From the NCBI GenBank assembly GCA_030632625.1, contig DAOVUK010000033.1, forward strand, positions 1 to 13,333: 13,333 nucleotides of DNA, read 5' to 3'. The notes below the pieces were generated by a model. That model was not told where the DNA came from. It ran no database searches and saw only the letters and a list, made by a program, of their open reading frames with translations. This stretch comes from Gammaproteobacteria bacterium (lineage in GTDB: Bacteria > Pseudomonadota > Gammaproteobacteria > GRL18). Numbering within the stretch: position 1 is the stretch's first letter; every line of letters begins with the position of its first letter. Both the position numbers and the translations under genes were made by a program. This document shows positions 1-7,521 of the stretch, piece after piece.

Positions 1-248
1 GTTGATGTAATATTGTCAATATAAGGTAGTTGTTGTATGGCATCTTCAATAGGAAGTGTGACTTCCTCTTCAACTTCCAGCGCAGATGCACCGGGGTAGT
101 GGGTGATTATCATTGCCTTCTTGATGGCAAAGGCTGGATCCTCAAGTCGCCCCAAATCGAAGAATGAAACTATACCACCGCCAATCAACAGCAGGATCAG
201 CATCCAGCTTATGGTCTTATTGCGTATGGTAAATTCTGTGATGTTCAT
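1..248 (-). CDS. RND efflux permease 2, N-terminal part (cut by window edge)
   Basis: This is the first 82 codons of a resistance-nodulation-division inner-membrane pump, running off the left edge. It starts at the ATG at 248, 12 bp after the stop of adaptor 2, with a weak AGGATA Shine-Dalgarno in the gap. The translation begins MNITEFTIRNKTISWMLILL. It shows the usual short N-terminal amphipathic segment, then TM1 (about residues 14-30), then the start of the first porter domain with LEDPAFAIKKAMIITHYPGA and a conserved E-rich stretch (EVEEEVTLPIEDAIQQL). That order is typical of the family. Its position directly after a lipoprotein adaptor suggests the two form a proton-driven efflux pair. 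The substrate cannot be told from this fragment, and proton-relay residues lie outside the window. Confidence 0.9.
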   Translation of the reverse strand, partial: MNITEFTIRNKTISWMLILLLIGGGIVSFFDLGRLEDPAFAIKKAMIITHYPGASALEVEEEVTLPIEDAIQQLPYIDNITS

Positions 249-260
249 ACCTGTTATCCT

Positions 261-1364
261 TTAAAGACCACGTTCCTTAATCACTGGTCTTACCAGCATA
301 TCTTCCTGTATGTAGCTGACACCTGCAGTGATGATCAGCTGGCCTGAATTTAAACCCTCAGTGACAATAATCATATTTTCAATAAAATGGCTCGTTTTCA
401 CATCAGTCTGTTTTGCTTTCATCTCTTCATTAACGACCCATACCCATTGTTTGCCATCCAGCTCAAATACTGCTTCTACAGGTACCAGGATACTATTGTT
501 CATGCTTTTATTAATAAAGGGAGAAAAATCCAGCGTCATAGTCACCGTCATTCCAGGCAATGCGACGAAATCCGTGATTTTCAATAACGTAAAAATAGCT
601 GAATAATTTCGGGTTAAAGGATCTGGAATGGATTCATGCTTTTTATAACAAGCCATAAACCTCTTATCAGGATGGTTTGTAAATTGAACATGGCCACAGA
701 AATCTTTGACCGTTTTTGGATCATAAGGACTGATTAGTTGTGTGATCACCGATTCCGGAATGCTGATATAAACATCCAGGCTTTCTTCATTTTGAAAATG
801 AATGATGGGTTCTTGCGGTTGGATAGCCTGATGATTATCGACCGATAGCTGTGCAATAACACCATCAAATGGTGCTAATAATTTAGTATAGTCTAGATTG
901 TCACGTGCGACTTCCATAGCAGACCTGGCTATCTTTAGCTCAGCACGGGCAAGGTCAAATTTTAGCTGGCTGCCAACTTTCTGGTTTACAAGTTTTCTGG
1001 CCTGATCGTTTTGAATCTTCGCAAGTTCATATTTGGCTTCTTTTTCATCCAGGATATTTTTATATTTGGAATCATCAAGGCGGGCAATAATCTCGCCTTT
1101 CTTTACCTGCATTCCTGGCTGACCTGGTAGTTCAACCAGTTGGCCGCCAACCCTGAATGCTAATTCAGTTTTTTTTGAGGCATCCAGTATTCCAGGATAG
1201 GAGCGTATCGTGTGGATCCCTGATGCCTGTACAGTCAGTAGTTTTACCGGTCTGGCTGTTTTCTGTGTATCAACCTGATCAGTATCTGAATCCTTATTAC
1301 AAGCATTGAGACTTAATCCTGCTATTAATAATAAGCCTGAATTCATTAGTAAATTAAATCTCAT
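261..1364 (-). CDS. RND periplasmic adaptor 2 (membrane fusion lipoprotein)
   Basis: A 367-aa HlyD/AcrA-type adaptor that would link an inner-membrane RND pump to an outer-membrane channel. Residues 1-22 form a lipoprotein signal with the lipobox SLNAC, so Cys22 is the likely lipidated residue. A lipoyl-like half motif (ELAFRVGGQLVELPGQPGMQ) lies near residues 67-86. An alpha-helical hairpin rich in K, E, A and L spans about 95-160. The second lipoyl half (LLAPFDGVIAQLSV) is near 160-175, followed by beta-barrel and membrane-proximal domains. GGAGT lies 7 nt before the ATG. The gap to the upstream phospholipase gene is 53 bp and shows no convincing promoter or terminator, so it is probably the same transcript. 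It likely partners with the permease that starts 12 bp downstream. Substrate unknown. Confidence 0.92.
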   Translation of the reverse strand: MRFNLLMNSGLLLIAGLSLNACNKDSDTDQVDTQKTARPVKLLTVQASGIHTIRSYPGILDASKKTELAFRVGGQLVELPGQPGMQVKKGEIIARLDDSKYKNILDEKEAKYELAKIQNDQARKLVNQKVGSQLKFDLARAELKIARSAMEVARDNLDYTKLLAPFDGVIAQLSVDNHQAIQPQEPIIHFQNEESLDVYISIPESVITQLISPYDPKTVKDFCGHVQFTNHPDKRFMACYKKHESIPDPLTRNYSAIFTLLKITDFVALPGMTVTMTLDFSPFINKSMNNSILVPVEAVFELDGKQWVWVVNEEMKAKQTDVKTSHFIENMIIVTEGLNSGQLIITAGVSYIQEDMLVRPVIKERGL

Positions 1365-1417
1365 ACTTTAGACTCCATAGACCATACGAATGTATACAAT
1401 TGATCTGGTAATTATTA

Positions 1418-2407
1418 TCAGGTTATGTGTAAACTCTCTAAAAGGGTATCAGAACCTCGTTCAAGCTGTCTACAGGTCTCTTCATAACCGATATTAATAA
1501 TTTCTTCTGCACGATTAAACTCCAGAAAACGTATATGACCTAATTTAGGCTGAATGAGTAAATCAGGTGGGTCCAGATGTAATCGGGTACAAGTAATTTG
1601 AGTTTCCATTACATTAATCGAAGAAAGCAATACCTCAAATATATTGGGCAAAGATTCCTCGGCTAACCAGGCCTGAATCTGATTTAATGCAGGATTATCC
1701 ATTGATTGCAGGCCAAGGTTAATACGTTCCACAGCAGCAAGGTACTTAGCTCCACCCATACGGGACAGAGTCTCAACGAAGCTGTTTTGTTCTGAGGATT
1801 TTGAGGCTTTTGGCAAATTCTTAGGCGCTTTCCTGGCAACAATTTCATGGTTGAGATCGACCGCAATGACAAGCTTTGCACCCATTGAACGAGCAGTGCT
1901 TACCGGTACCGGGTTAATCAGACCACCATCCACCAGAACTCGACCATTCCTACGCACGGGAGTAAAGATACCAGGTACAGAGATACTGGCACGAACTGCT
2001 TCAATGACATCACCCCGATCCATAGCGATCTCTTCTCCTGTGCCAATATCGGTCGCCACTGCCTGGAAGGGCAATGGTAAGTGTTCAATCGTTTCTGCAT
2101 GAACATACTCACGTACAAAATCAGCAACTTTATTACCATCAATGAGGCCTGATTTAGGAAAAACAATATCAAAGAAATAAGCAATTTTTTTCCAGTCAAA
2201 ATCAAGATAGACCTTTTCCAAATCTTCCAGTTTACCCGAAGCATACACCGATCCAATTAAGGCACCAATACTAGTACCTGCTACACAGTCAATTTTTATT
2301 CCTGATTCTTCCAATGCTCGAATGACACCAATATGGGCAAGCCCCCTTGCTGAACCACTACCCAGGGCAAGGCCAATATTTACATTATTTTTTAACTGAT
2401 TATTCAT
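1418..2407 (-). CDS. Patatin-like phospholipase, RssA-type
   Basis: A 329-aa patatin-fold hydrolase predicted to cleave acyl esters of phospholipids with a Ser-Asp dyad. The N-terminus has the oxyanion-hole loop LGSGSARGLAHIG (residues 15-27). The nucleophile elbow is GTSIG, with Ser46 as the catalytic serine, and the partner acid lies in the DGG motif (Asp160 in VLVDGGLINPVP). No signal peptide or membrane segment is visible, so it probably acts in the cytoplasm or on the inner leaflet. Length is close to E. coli RssA-like proteins, with an extended C-terminal tail. Its ATG overlaps the stop of RND permease 1 as ATGA (4 bp), so translation is probably coupled. AGGAT lies 7 nt upstream. A phospholipase inside an RND operon is unusual. 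The fold and dyad are well supported; the link to efflux is inference. Confidence 0.92.
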   Translation of the reverse strand: MNNQLKNNVNIGLALGSGSARGLAHIGVIRALEESGIKIDCVAGTSIGALIGSVYASGKLEDLEKVYLDFDWKKIAYFFDIVFPKSGLIDGNKVADFVREYVHAETIEHLPLPFQAVATDIGTGEEIAMDRGDVIEAVRASISVPGIFTPVRRNGRVLVDGGLINPVPVSTARSMGAKLVIAVDLNHEIVARKAPKNLPKASKSSEQNSFVETLSRMGGAKYLAAVERINLGLQSMDNPALNQIQAWLAEESLPNIFEVLLSSINVMETQITCTRLHLDPPDLLIQPKLGHIRFLEFNRAEEIINIGYEETCRQLERGSDTLLESLHIT

Positions 2408-5400
2408 GTTACATCCTGGTGTATTGTTTCTTTATCCAATAATCGATATAACAATGGCACAACAAAAACAGTAAATAATGCCGAACTCATTGAACCTGCA
2501 ATTAAACTAATCGCTAAGCCACCAAAAACAGGATCAGGCACCATAATGGCGGTACCTAATGCAATGGCCAGAGTCGTTAACAATATAGGCCTCAAACGCA
2601 GCGCACCTGCTTCCTGAGCGGCTTGTTCCAGAGGGATACCTTGCGCTCGAAGCTCCCGAATAAAATCAACGATCAGTAAAGAGTTTCTAACCACAATACC
2701 AGCCAAAGCGATGACACCCACCATCGAAGCGGCTGAAAAAGTAATGTCCAGCATCCAGTGCGCTGGAAAGACGCCAATCATTGCCAGAGGAACAGAACTC
2801 ATCACCAGTAACGGGATTGTGAAAGAATGATAATAACCCACTAATAATAAATAGATGACTAATAGTGACAAGCCTAATGCAATGCCCATATCTCTAAAAG
2901 CATCCAGCGTTAAACGCAATTCACCAGACCAATGTAATTTGTAACCATCAACAGTATAGGGTTTGACGGGTATAAATCCCAAATTGGTGGTCGTTAATGT
3001 TTTATCAGACTCCTTTTTATTAGCAGAAAGAGCCATTCCATCCAATGTCTTTTCCATAGCTAATACCGCATAAACAGGGGCGCTATCATTTAATTCACCC
3101 CCCACATAAACCACACGTTCCATATCCTGATGCAATATGGGCTGAGATTGTTCACCTTCGACAACCTTTACCAACCGAGATAGAGGAATTGCTTTACCCG
3201 TCGTGTTTTTTACAAAAGCTGTGGCGAGCATGTCTGGAGTAATTCTTTGTTCACGAGGTACTATAAGACGAATAGGAATAGCAGAACGACTTTCTTTATT
3301 ACGTAAATAGCTCAGTGTTTTACCTTTAATAAAACTCTCTAATGCCTGGGCAGCCTGATGGGTTGAAACCCCGGATAAGGCAGCTTGCTCCTGATCGATT
3401 TGCAGTCGGTATTCAGGTATTGAAGTTAAATTAGAAGTCCACACTTCGGCCATATCCCAGGTCTGCTTGAACGCTTGTTCAACTTTCTGAGCAATTTCAT
3501 AAAGCTGTTGATTATCCAGTCCATAGATTTCAGCTAATACGGTTGCTCTGACTGGAGGCCCAGGTGGATCTTCAAGTAACTGAATCACCGTATCAGGGTA
3601 CTGTGTAAAAACAAATTGAAGTTGTTGACGTAAATCCTGAACAATTTCAATTGATGTTTCCTGACGTTGGCTTTTATCAATTAAATTAACTCTGATTTCA
3701 GCAAACTGTTCCCCACGATTATCGCCACTACCTCGTAACTGACCATTAAAATCAATAACAGAAGAAAGACCAATATAAGACTCATAATTAAGTATAAAGT
3801 GATTTTTAGATAATTCTTTTTCTAATGCTTTAACAACCTGCGCAGTTTCTTCTAAAGGACTCGCATCAGGTTTATGAATAGTGATCAAAAAAGTATTCTT
3901 ATTATCTTTTGGTAAAAAGGCTAAAGGAACAGCATAATCTGAAACATCCCCTGAGATCCCTTCAGAACGAATAAATTGCCAGGCAGGTTGAAGTAATGAT
4001 AAACCTAATAATATTAAAATAAGACTAAAAAAACTGAACCTAAGTAAGCTTGAATGACAAAGAAAACTAAACAGTTTTCGGTAGCCTTTTTGTAGTAAAT
4101 CTTCCTTATGCTCCCCTCCCTTGTTTAAAGAAGATACAGGTAAAAAACGTCGTGCAGCCCAGGGAATAATAATATAAGCAACTAACAGAGATGTGATCAT
4201 TGCCACAGGGACATTAAATGCGATAGGGTAGAAAAACTCGCCCAACATGCCTGTGACCATCAGCAAGGATAAAAAAACAATAACAACCGTGAATGTAGCC
4301 AGAGTGGTTGGGTTACCAATTTCACCTGTCGCAAGAACAGCTGTTTTGGCTCGGCTTACTTTATCTGCATCGGCTGGCAACTTCTGGTAATGACGATAAA
4401 TATTTTCAATCACCACAATCGCATCATCAACCAGCATTCCCAGAGCCAAAATTAAGGCATAGAGAGTAATACGATTTAATGTGGGACCAGCAAGCCAGTC
4501 AAACCCCATCACCACGGCAAAGATGAGTGGAATGGTCATCATAACAATGAGTGCAGCACGAATACCCAGAAACAATAACAGAATAAAACTCACAGCACCA
4601 ATAGCAATAAAAAGATGTTCAATGAGTTTATTGACCGTATCATCGGCCTTTTTTCCATCATCTCGTGTTATCACTACATACACGGATTTTGGTATCCATT
4701 TTTCTTGCATATCCGCAATACGCTGTTGAACTTTTTTTGCAACAGTCACTGAATTACTGCCTGGTCGCTTTGCAATAGCAAGGGTGACGGAAGCAATTTG
4801 TTTACCCTGCAATTCTTTATAACGGGGATCAGCCTGACCAAAATTAAAATGAACTATTTGTGCACGCTCAGGATCAGGCTGATCGGTTATCGTTGCAATA
4901 TCTTCCAGGCGTACAATATGGTCTGAGTCCTTGACCTTTATAATTAATTTTTTTAGATCATCCAATTGGGTGAGATGATTATCAATTCGTATAGAGTAAG
5001 CAAGTTGTTGATGCACCTGACTGCCCAATGTGACGGCAAGGTTAGAGTCAGTAATGAGTTGATGAATCGTTTCTGGTGAAATCTCATAAAATTCCAGTTT
5101 AGCAGAATTAATGATTACTCTGATCTCTTCAGGCAAACCACCTACAATCTCTGTTTTACCAATATTAGTGATACTGCCCAGATGCTGATATAAATTTTCT
5201 GCTATTCGAGTCAGCTTTGTCTGTGAGTATTCAGTAGAAGCTAAAGTCACAGTTATAATCGGGACATCATCGACATCAACGACTTGTATATGCGGTTCAC
5301 CTGCACCAGATGGTAAGTCCTTTTTAAAACGTAAAACTTGATCGTACAAGCGAACAAAGGCCCTGGTTTTATCTTCACCCACTTCAAACTCAACATTTAT

Positions 5401-5703
5401 TTGGGCAAGACCATGAACCGCCTTTCCATAAAGATGTTTGACACCTTGAATGGAATTGAGCCTATTTTCCAATGGCGTAAGAATTAAGTGTTCAACTTCC
5501 TCAGGTAAAGCACCCGGAAACGCTATGGAGACATTAACAACGGGTACAACAATCTGAGGATTTTCTTCTCTTGGAGTTAATGAAAGGCCGAGTAAACCAA
5601 AGATCAATAAAAAGATAATAATTAATATGACTAAATGGGATTCAATAAAGCTTCGGGCAAGTAGAGAGGCAACTTTAAGCTTATTGGGATTCAAATCCTG
5701 CAT
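2404..5703 (-). CDS. RND efflux permease 1 (HAE-type), complete
   Basis: A 1099-aa inner-membrane proton-driven pump, near the family's usual 1020-1100 aa. TM1 spans about residues 24-42, followed by the porter region starting TPREENPQIVVPVVNVSIAF. A central hydrophobic block near 360-540 holds the proton-relay pair in GMLVDDAIVVIENI (Asp426, Asp427), matching Asp407/Asp408 of AcrB. A second large periplasmic domain follows, then the C-terminal TM block near 930-1090. In the TM10 motif AGIVVRNSLLIVDF, Arg1006 sits where AcrB has Lys940, a conservative swap seen in other permeases of this branch. The gene begins 2 bp after the stop of adaptor 1 and overlaps the phospholipase by 4 bp. It lacks the CusA-type metal-relay look, so a drug, lipid or organic substrate seems more likely than metal, but this is not proven. 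Confidence 0.95.
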   Translation of the reverse strand: MQDLNPNKLKVASLLARSFIESHLVILIIIFLLIFGLLGLSLTPREENPQIVVPVVNVSIAFPGALPEEVEHLILTPLENRLNSIQGVKHLYGKAVHGLAQINVEFEVGEDKTRAFVRLYDQVLRFKKDLPSGAGEPHIQVVDVDDVPIITVTLASTEYSQTKLTRIAENLYQHLGSITNIGKTEIVGGLPEEIRVIINSAKLEFYEISPETIHQLITDSNLAVTLGSQVHQQLAYSIRIDNHLTQLDDLKKLIIKVKDSDHIVRLEDIATITDQPDPERAQIVHFNFGQADPRYKELQGKQIASVTLAIAKRPGSNSVTVAKKVQQRIADMQEKWIPKSVYVVITRDDGKKADDTVNKLIEHLFIAIGAVSFILLLFLGIRAALIVMMTIPLIFAVVMGFDWLAGPTLNRITLYALILALGMLVDDAIVVIENIYRHYQKLPADADKVSRAKTAVLATGEIGNPTTLATFTVVIVFLSLLMVTGMLGEFFYPIAFNVPVAMITSLLVAYIIIPWAARRFLPVSSLNKGGEHKEDLLQKGYRKLFSFLCHSSLLRFSFFSLILILLGLSLLQPAWQFIRSEGISGDVSDYAVPLAFLPKDNKNTFLITIHKPDASPLEETAQVVKALEKELSKNHFILNYESYIGLSSVIDFNGQLRGSGDNRGEQFAEIRVNLIDKSQRQETSIEIVQDLRQQLQFVFTQYPDTVIQLLEDPPGPPVRATVLAEIYGLDNQQLYEIAQKVEQAFKQTWDMAEVWTSNLTSIPEYRLQIDQEQAALSGVSTHQAAQALESFIKGKTLSYLRNKESRSAIPIRLIVPREQRITPDMLATAFVKNTTGKAIPLSRLVKVVEGEQSQPILHQDMERVVYVGGELNDSAPVYAVLAMEKTLDGMALSANKKESDKTLTTTNLGFIPVKPYTVDGYKLHWSGELRLTLDAFRDMGIALGLSLLVIYLLLVGYYHSFTIPLLVMSSVPLAMIGVFPAHWMLDITFSAASMVGVIALAGIVVRNSLLIVDFIRELRAQGIPLEQAAQEAGALRLRPILLTTLAIALGTAIMVPDPVFGGLAISLIAGSMSSALFTVFVVPLLYRLLDKETIHQDVT

Positions 5704-5705
5704 TA

Positions 5706-6782
5706 TTATTTACACGCCTTATTGAGCACCATTCTATTTTTTTTGACGTGAGTGAGTTTCAGACCATCTCTTAACGATTCTGATGGCGAGACAATGACTT
5801 TATCCTGTGCCTTAAGACCCGACAGGATAACTCTTTGATTACAATATTTTCTTCCATAGCGGACGGGTGTAAACCAGACCTGTTTCTCTTCATCCATACG
5901 GAAAACACCCGTAATACCCACTTTTTTAATCAATGCTTTTTCAGGTATGGTTAATAACAATTCGTTATCAATAATAAATTGAGCTTGTCCAAACAAACCT
6001 GTGGGAATGTTTAATGATGAATCTAATTCCAGTTTAACGGTACATTTTTGGGTGATTGGATCAGCACTTCGGATAATTTGAGTGATGGTACCTGTTGTCA
6101 TACTATTCGGAAAATCAATATAATTGAACTTAATATTAACACTCTGTTCATTGGTAATTTTTTTTATCCATTGGGCGGGAATTGTTGTCTCAAAAACAAA
6201 CGAATCTAAGACTTCCAGGTGAAGTAATGGACTGCCCGATAGAGCTAAATCTCCTGTATCCGCAAGGCGTTTTACAACGAGGGCTTTCTCGGGAGATTTT
6301 ATTCGAAGGTAAGGCATGGCTGATTTTGTTTCAATTAATTTTGCTTTTGCCTGGAGTAGTGTACTTTGGGAACGAGCCAATAGCAGACGAGCTTTTCTTA
6401 ATTTTTCTTCTGAAACAGACTGAACCTTCCTTAACTGCTCAAAATTGTTCACATCTTTTTTTGCATCCGTTACAGTGACTTGAGCTATTTCAATTTCTTT
6501 TTTGACTTGTTCAATCGACTGTTTATTTGCTGTTTCATCAATCACCAGCAGTAGTTGACCTTTCTCAACGATATCACCAGCCTCGACAAGGAGCTGTGTA
6601 ATATACCCTGTCTGTTTAGAACTGATCTCGATTTTATTCAAGGCGGCAGTATAACCTGGAGCAGAATAGACTTTAGGGATAAGTTGTTCTTCAACCATAA
6701 CAATCTCTGTTTCTGCCTGAGAAAATGATGCAAGGCAACTCATAAGAACAAACAGATGAATAGAAAATACTAATCGCTGCAT
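5706..6782 (-). CDS. RND periplasmic adaptor 1 (membrane fusion protein)
   Basis: A 358-aa AcrA/HlyD-type adaptor. Residues 1-23 are a Sec signal peptide with a probable type I site after FSQA, so unlike adaptor 2 it is not an obvious lipoprotein. The first lipoyl half (KIEISSKQTGYITQLLVEAG) begins near residue 50. A long charged helical hairpin spans about 75-150, the second lipoyl half (LRIKSPEKALVVKRLADTG) follows near 160, and then come beta-barrel and membrane-proximal domains ending in a basic tail. The ATG lies inside the 3' end of the tetR gene (13-bp overlap) and has GGAGT 6 nt upstream, which supports this start. It almost certainly pairs with RND permease 1, which begins 2 bp after its stop. 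The cargo is unknown. Confidence 0.93.
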   Translation of the reverse strand: MQRLVFSIHLFVLMSCLASFSQAETEIVMVEEQLIPKVYSAPGYTAALNKIEISSKQTGYITQLLVEAGDIVEKGQLLLVIDETANKQSIEQVKKEIEIAQVTVTDAKKDVNNFEQLRKVQSVSEEKLRKARLLLARSQSTLLQAKAKLIETKSAMPYLRIKSPEKALVVKRLADTGDLALSGSPLLHLEVLDSFVFETTIPAQWIKKITNEQSVNIKFNYIDFPNSMTTGTITQIIRSADPITQKCTVKLELDSSLNIPTGLFGQAQFIIDNELLLTIPEKALIKKVGITGVFRMDEEKQVWFTPVRYGRKYCNQRVILSGLKAQDKVIVSPSESLRDGLKLTHVKKNRMVLNKACK

Positions 6783-7381
6783 TTTAATACTCCATTTTTC
6801 AGCAGCATAAAAACGTGATGAGCAATCACTTCAGGTTGATTATGTTCTTCTCGACCTTCTGGTAAATACATCCTGATTGGAGTCGTTTCTAAATGAAATA
6901 AGATTAATCCAACGATAGAAATGGCCATTAAATGAGAATCACATTTTGGTGAAATTTCTTTTGCCAGGTCCAATACATTTTGAAATTGCTCTTTGAACAC
7001 CTGTTCAGCCAGAAGTTGCAATCTGAAATTATCGGCATCTAAAAGCTCGCGCTGTAATAGTAATCTGAAGTTGGGATCACCACTCATTAGCTCTGTGAAA
7101 CGTAAAATGAACAGTTTGAGTCTTTCTTCCGTTGTCCCAGGTGTATTATTAACATCTGTTAAGCCTTCCGCTTTATCTGAAAAGGCTTGTTCGATGCTTT
7201 TAAGGTATAAAGTCTTCTTATCAGGGAAGTAATGATAAAGCGTCGCAATGCTGATCCCTACGGCATTTGCAACTTGCCGTATGGATACCCCAGAAAATCC
7301 GTGATTAGCGAATAAGGGGATCGATTCATTTAAAATCGCAGTGACTGCCTCAGATGACGTTGTGAATTTTGCTTTGGCCAT
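6770..7381 (-). CDS. TetR/AcrR-family transcriptional repressor
   Basis: A 203-aa one-component regulator. The N-terminal three-helix DNA-binding domain spans about residues 10-58. Its helix-turn-helix reads VSIRQVANAVGISIATLYHYF, with the TetR hallmark LYHYFPDKKTLY at 48-59. The rest is an alpha-helical ligand and dimerisation domain with no recognisable ligand specificity. It is the first gene of the efflux operon and its 3' end overlaps adaptor 1 by 13 bp. A perfect inverted repeat just upstream of its start (7404-7423) is the likely operator. The gene therefore probably represses itself and the whole efflux/phospholipase operon until an inducer, perhaps a pump substrate, binds. Confidence 0.94.
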   Translation of the reverse strand: MAKAKFTTSSEAVTAILNESIPLFANHGFSGVSIRQVANAVGISIATLYHYFPDKKTLYLKSIEQAFSDKAEGLTDVNNTPGTTEERLKLFILRFTELMSGDPNFRLLLQRELLDADNFRLQLLAEQVFKEQFQNVLDLAKEISPKCDSHLMAISIVGLILFHLETTPIRMYLPEGREEHNQPEVIAHHVFMLLKNGVLKCSD

Positions 7382-7403
7382 ATTATCTCATATATAAATG
7401 AAC

Positions 7404-7423
7404 TATAGAACGACTGTTCTATA
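7404..7423. promoter_or_regulatory. Probable TetR operator (perfect inverted repeat)
   Basis: TATAGAAC-GACT-GTTCTATA is a perfect 8-bp inverted repeat with a 4-bp spacer, 22 bp before the tetR start codon. Size, symmetry and place (between the best -35/-10 and the start codon) fit a TetR-family dimer site giving autorepression. Binding by this repressor is inferred from position. Confidence 0.8.
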
Positions 7424-7425
7424 AA

Positions 7426-7454
7426 TGATAATATATATATAATTATATTGTCAA
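7426..7454 (-). promoter_or_regulatory. Candidate sigma-70 promoter of the efflux operon
   Basis: Read on the minus strand, a perfect TTGACA (7454-7449) is followed by an A/T-only spacer. Candidate -10 hexamers are TATTAT (7433-7428, spacing 15) or TTATCA (7431-7426, spacing 17). The operator at 7404-7423 lies just downstream, over the expected start of transcription. The exact -10 is uncertain because the region is so AT-rich. Confidence 0.6.
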
Positions 7455-7481
7455 GTTGCAGAGTGGAGTTAATGAGTACAA

Positions 7482-7501
7482 TACCTTTTGAAAGGTACCT
7501 T
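7482..7501. promoter_or_regulatory. Overlapping inverted repeats upstream of the ATPase remnant
   Basis: TACCTTT-TG-AAAGGTA (7482-7497) is a perfect 7-bp inverted repeat. It shares its right arm with the palindrome AAGGTACCTT (7492-7501), so three half-sites of the AAGGTA type lie in 20 bp. They are 21-40 bp upstream of the inferred ATPase start at 7522 and could be an old operator for that gene. No regulator for it is present in the window, so the role is a guess. Confidence 0.35.
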
Positions 7502-7521
7502 AATTTGAGAATACATTAGTC

